A stretch of 14,528 nt of DNA from CAYJAD01 sp964370675 (GTDB lineage: Bacteria; Desulfobacterota; Desulfovibrionia; Desulfovibrionales; Desulfovibrionaceae), in NCBI GenBank assembly GCA_964370675.1, contig CAYJKC010000048.1, positions 1-14,528 of the forward strand, given 5' to 3'. The position numbers and the translations under genes are program-made. Shown piece after piece: positions 13,943-14,528 of this stretch; position 1 is the first letter of the stretch, and the number at the start of each line of letters is the position of its first letter. The notes under the pieces were generated by a model, which was not told the DNA's origin, ran no database searches, and was given only the letters and a program-made list of their open reading frames with translations.

Positions 13943-14349
13943 TGCTTTTTTTGCTCGGCGAGAATGGAAAAAAGAAACGTAAGACAGAGAAAAGTCAAAC
14001 CCCTAATGCTGTAAATGCTAAAATTAAAGAGTATTTCCTTTCAGGACGCTTTCCAGTGGTTACAACTGATCAAATTGAAGGGCGAAGCATTATGAAAGTT
14101 TTAGGCTTAGTGTGTTGTAGAGGGTATGACTCAGAGGAGGCGTTTTTTGGCATGGCAGCTCGTGCCATCAACAAAGGTGCGCAGGCCATTGTTGGCTATA
14201 CAGAAAATGTGGCTTTTCACCCTGATGGAAGTAAATACTTTTCTTGTTTTGGTACGGCAGTAATGTTTGAATATAATCCGCACGACAAGTCAAACATTCC
14301 TCTCATGTTGCAAAATAATAACCGCATTGGGCAACATGATGTTATTTAG
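13942..14349 (+). CDS. Short YbjQ/DUF74 (UPF0145)-like putative heavy-metal-binding protein
   Basis: A 135-residue soluble protein. Residues 1-35 are charged and not conserved (GKKKRKTEKSQ). Residues about 38-110 follow the YbjQ pattern: VVTTDQIEGRSI (39-50), the core VLGLVCCRG (53-61), then a helix ending ARAINKGAQAIVGYT (73-87) and CFGTAVMFE (102-110). The roughly 40-residue central helical insert of full YbjQ is missing. C58-C59 and C102 could bind metal, but this is inference. A perfect AGGAGG lies just before the ATG yet is locked in a hairpin. It sits downstream of grpE and ends at a strong terminator. Family assignment is moderate; function unknown. Confidence 0.7.
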   Translation: MLFLLGENGKKKRKTEKSQTPNAVNAKIKEYFLSGRFPVVTTDQIEGRSIMKVLGLVCCRGYDSEEAFFGMAARAINKGAQAIVGYTENVAFHPDGSKYFSCFGTAVMFEYNPHDKSNIPLMLQNNNRIGQHDVI

Positions 14350-14383
14350 TCACTAAACTATTCCTAAGTTAAGTTGCAGTTTT

Positions 14384-14428
14384 ACTGGGAAAAGCCTTAT
14401 ATGTGAAGGTTTTTCCCAGTACACTTTT
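14384..14428 (+). terminator. Strong rho-independent terminator after the YbjQ-like gene
   Basis: A 15-bp stem (14384-14398 with 14406-14420, one G-U pair; it begins ACTGGGAAAAG and ends TTTTTCCCAGT) with a 7-nt loop is followed by ACACTTTTT. It lies 34 bp after the stop codon and should end the grpE/YbjQ transcripts. Confidence 0.85.
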
Positions 14429-14476
14429 TAAACATAAAAATATGCCATGTATCCTTACTACTAATATTTCCTTAGT

Positions 14477-14511
14477 AAGACTCCTGCACAATTCATTGTG
14501 TGGAGTCTTTT
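14477..14511 (+). terminator. Second hairpin with short T-run, possible terminator or attenuator
   Basis: AAGACTCC (14477-14484) pairs with GGAGTCTT (14502-14509), continued after a bulged T by GCACAA/TTGTGT (one G-U) around a TTCA loop; four T end the structure. An alternative stem CTTACTA (14454-14460) with TAGTAAG (14473-14479) shares its last three bases with this hairpin. It may be a back-up terminator or belong to the leader of a gene beyond the window. Confidence 0.55.
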
Positions 14512-14528
14512 GGAGCGTTGACGATAGT

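Overview
The window is AT-rich (roughly 35-40% G+C by eye) bacterial chromosome. Several features point to a low-GC member of the Desulfovibrionales: a TRAP C4-type transporter, a pseudo-receiver/TPR protein, a membrane-anchored PilZ-like protein next to lipoamide dehydrogenase, and a GrpE with a CPTC motif. This placement is an inference from gene style; there is no rRNA or marker gene here to prove it.

Region 1 (about 58-6721) is a self-contained catabolic module. A divergent GntR/FCD repressor (166-822, minus) faces a plus-strand run: MFS permease (1213-2487), TRAP transporter dctP-dctQ-dctM (2520-5424) and an enolase-superfamily acid-sugar dehydratase (5475-6671). The 390-bp divergent spacer carries a repressor promoter overlapped by a TTGGTATAC operator-like half site, and a perfect 11-bp inverted repeat. 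The module is bracketed by two copies of the same terminator hairpin (58-88 and 6694-6721). The likely logic is that an acidic sugar or other carboxylate is imported by TRAP (and/or MFS), dehydrated, and sensed by the GntR protein. No kinase, aldolase or dehydrogenase for the product lies here.

Region 2 (6771-9702, all minus) is housekeeping or unknown: a degenerate receiver-TPR protein, a small coiled-coil/zinc-ribbon protein just upstream of it, and endonuclease III (nth).

Region 3 (9745-12851) has cutA on plus, with a predicted leader of about 190 nt, convergent with a minus-strand pair: a membrane-anchored degenerate YcgR/PilZ-like protein followed 12 bp later by lipoamide dehydrogenase.

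Region 4 (12852-14528) is a stress pair on plus: grpE, with a strong promoter and an upstream stem-loop, then a small YbjQ/DUF74-like protein. The latter's Shine-Dalgarno and start codon are buried in a 13-bp hairpin, which is the most striking regulatory signal of the window. Two hairpins follow, at least the first a terminator.

No tRNA, rRNA, CRISPR array, transposase or intact mobile element was found. The first 57 bases hold small hairpins that might be the end of an element lying outside the window.
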